This document shows, piece after piece, positions 6,060 through 6,524 of a DNA stretch of 6,524 nt. Location: contig JAUXDV010000110.1 of NCBI GenBank assembly GCA_030620735.1, positions 1 through 6,524 of the forward strand, given 5' to 3'. The translations under genes and the position numbers were made by a program. The notes under the pieces are model-generated. The model saw only the letters and a program-made list of their open reading frames with translations, ran no database searches and had not been told where the DNA came from. The stretch is from Gammaproteobacteria bacterium (GTDB lineage: Bacteria > Pseudomonadota > Gammaproteobacteria > Chromatiales > Chromatiaceae). Each line of letters opens with the position of its first letter. Within the stretch, counting starts at the first letter, position 1.

Positions 6060-6524
6060 TCAGCTCTTTTGCCTGCCTCTGCCCCGCGATTGGCGGCTGT
6101 TTCCACCACTGCGTGATCTGTTCGGTGGTCGTTTGCCACGCCCACCCGGTCTGCCGCCGGATCGATTGCCCGAGCCGCGTCCCATCTGGATGGGCTTGGC
6201 TTTGATGGTGGGGTCTGGCTCGTAGCCGTCGATTACCATCTTCGGGATCTCGCGTTTGAGCAGCCGCTCGATATCACGCAGCAGTTTGTGCTCGTCGACA
6301 CACACCAGCGAGACTGCTTCCCCTTCATTGCCAGCCCTGCCGGTGCGGCCGATGCGGTGAATATAGTCTTCCGCGACATTGGGAAGATCGTAGTTGACCA
6401 CATGCGGCAACTGGTCGATATCGAGGCCACGCGCAGCAATGTCGGTGGCGACCAGCACCCTGGTCTTGCCGGCCTTGAAGTTGGCCAGAGCACGGGTGCG
6501 TGCGCCCTGGCTCTTGTTGCCGTG
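6060..6524 (-). CDS. rhlE: ATP-dependent DEAD-box RNA helicase RhlE, C-terminal part (5' truncated)
   Basis: The minus-strand frame is open from the window edge to the TGA at 6060-6062, giving 154 residues of the second RecA-like domain and the tail. Seen are HGNKSQGARTRAL (1-13), helicase motif V VATDIAARGLD (25-35), motif VI HRIGRTGRAG (56-65), and SLVCVDEHKLLRDIE (72-86) followed by GYEPDPTIKAKPIQ (100-113). The last two blocks match RhlE closely, as recalled from enterobacteria, and set it apart from DbpA, SrmB and CsdA. The tail (114-154) is rich in Arg, Gly and Ser (GGRPGGRG, SRGRGRQKS), an RNA-binding extension common in RhlE. The protein unwinds short RNA duplexes and acts in ribosome assembly and RNA turnover in the cytoplasm. 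Motifs Q to IV lie outside the window. It converges on the EEP gene, with the inverted repeat between them. Confidence 0.95.
   Translation of the reverse strand, partial: HGNKSQGARTRALANFKAGKTRVLVATDIAARGLDIDQLPHVVNYDLPNVAEDYIHRIGRTGRAGNEGEAVSLVCVDEHKLLRDIERLLKREIPKMVIDGYEPDPTIKAKPIQMGRGSGNRSGGRPGGRGKRPPNRSRSGGNSRQSRGRGRQKS

Overview
The window looks like chromosomal DNA from a gammaproteobacterium. RecJ has the full length usual in that group, the helicase fragment reads as RhlE almost residue for residue as I remember the enterobacterial protein, and a Zur-type Fur regulator and YidD are present. Genus cannot be set from this piece. All assignments rest on motif recognition from memory; no database search was possible.

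Layout, left to right: (1) the 3' end of a Zur-like zinc regulator, then yidD (4-base overlap, TTG start), then a protein of the HIT/GalT-like nucleotidyltransferase-phosphorylase superfamily (10-base overlap). The overlaps suggest one co-transcribed, translationally coupled unit. (2) A 139-base gap that is half filled by a REP/BIME-like palindrome. (3) recJ, intact. (4) A 249-base gap holding four short hairpins in mirrored order, then a possible promoter. (5) A lysophospholipid-acyltransferase-like (LpxL/HtrB-type) gene that looks more AT-rich than its neighbours and whose HX4D/E motif lacks the acidic residue. (6) Thirty-nine bases later, an endonuclease/exonuclease/phosphatase (EEP) domain protein with a charged, probably coiled-coil insertion. 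(7) A 150-base convergent gap with a 28-base-arm inverted repeat built on a 10-base period. (8) The 3' part of rhlE on the minus strand, running off the window.

No gap exceeds 300 bases. The housekeeping genes (recJ for recombination and repair, rhlE for RNA remodelling, yidD for membrane protein insertion) are ordinary in themselves. The unusual points are yidD sitting behind zur instead of in its usual rnpA-yidC cluster, the HIT-family enzyme of unknown substrate coupled to it, the acyltransferase-like plus EEP pair, and the fact that each of the three gaps carries a different palindromic repeat family. I see no CRISPR array, transposase, phage gene, tRNA or rRNA. I did not find a clearly new multi-gene system. 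The best candidates for undescribed biology are the zur-yidD-HIT arrangement and the two poorly characterised proteins downstream of recJ.
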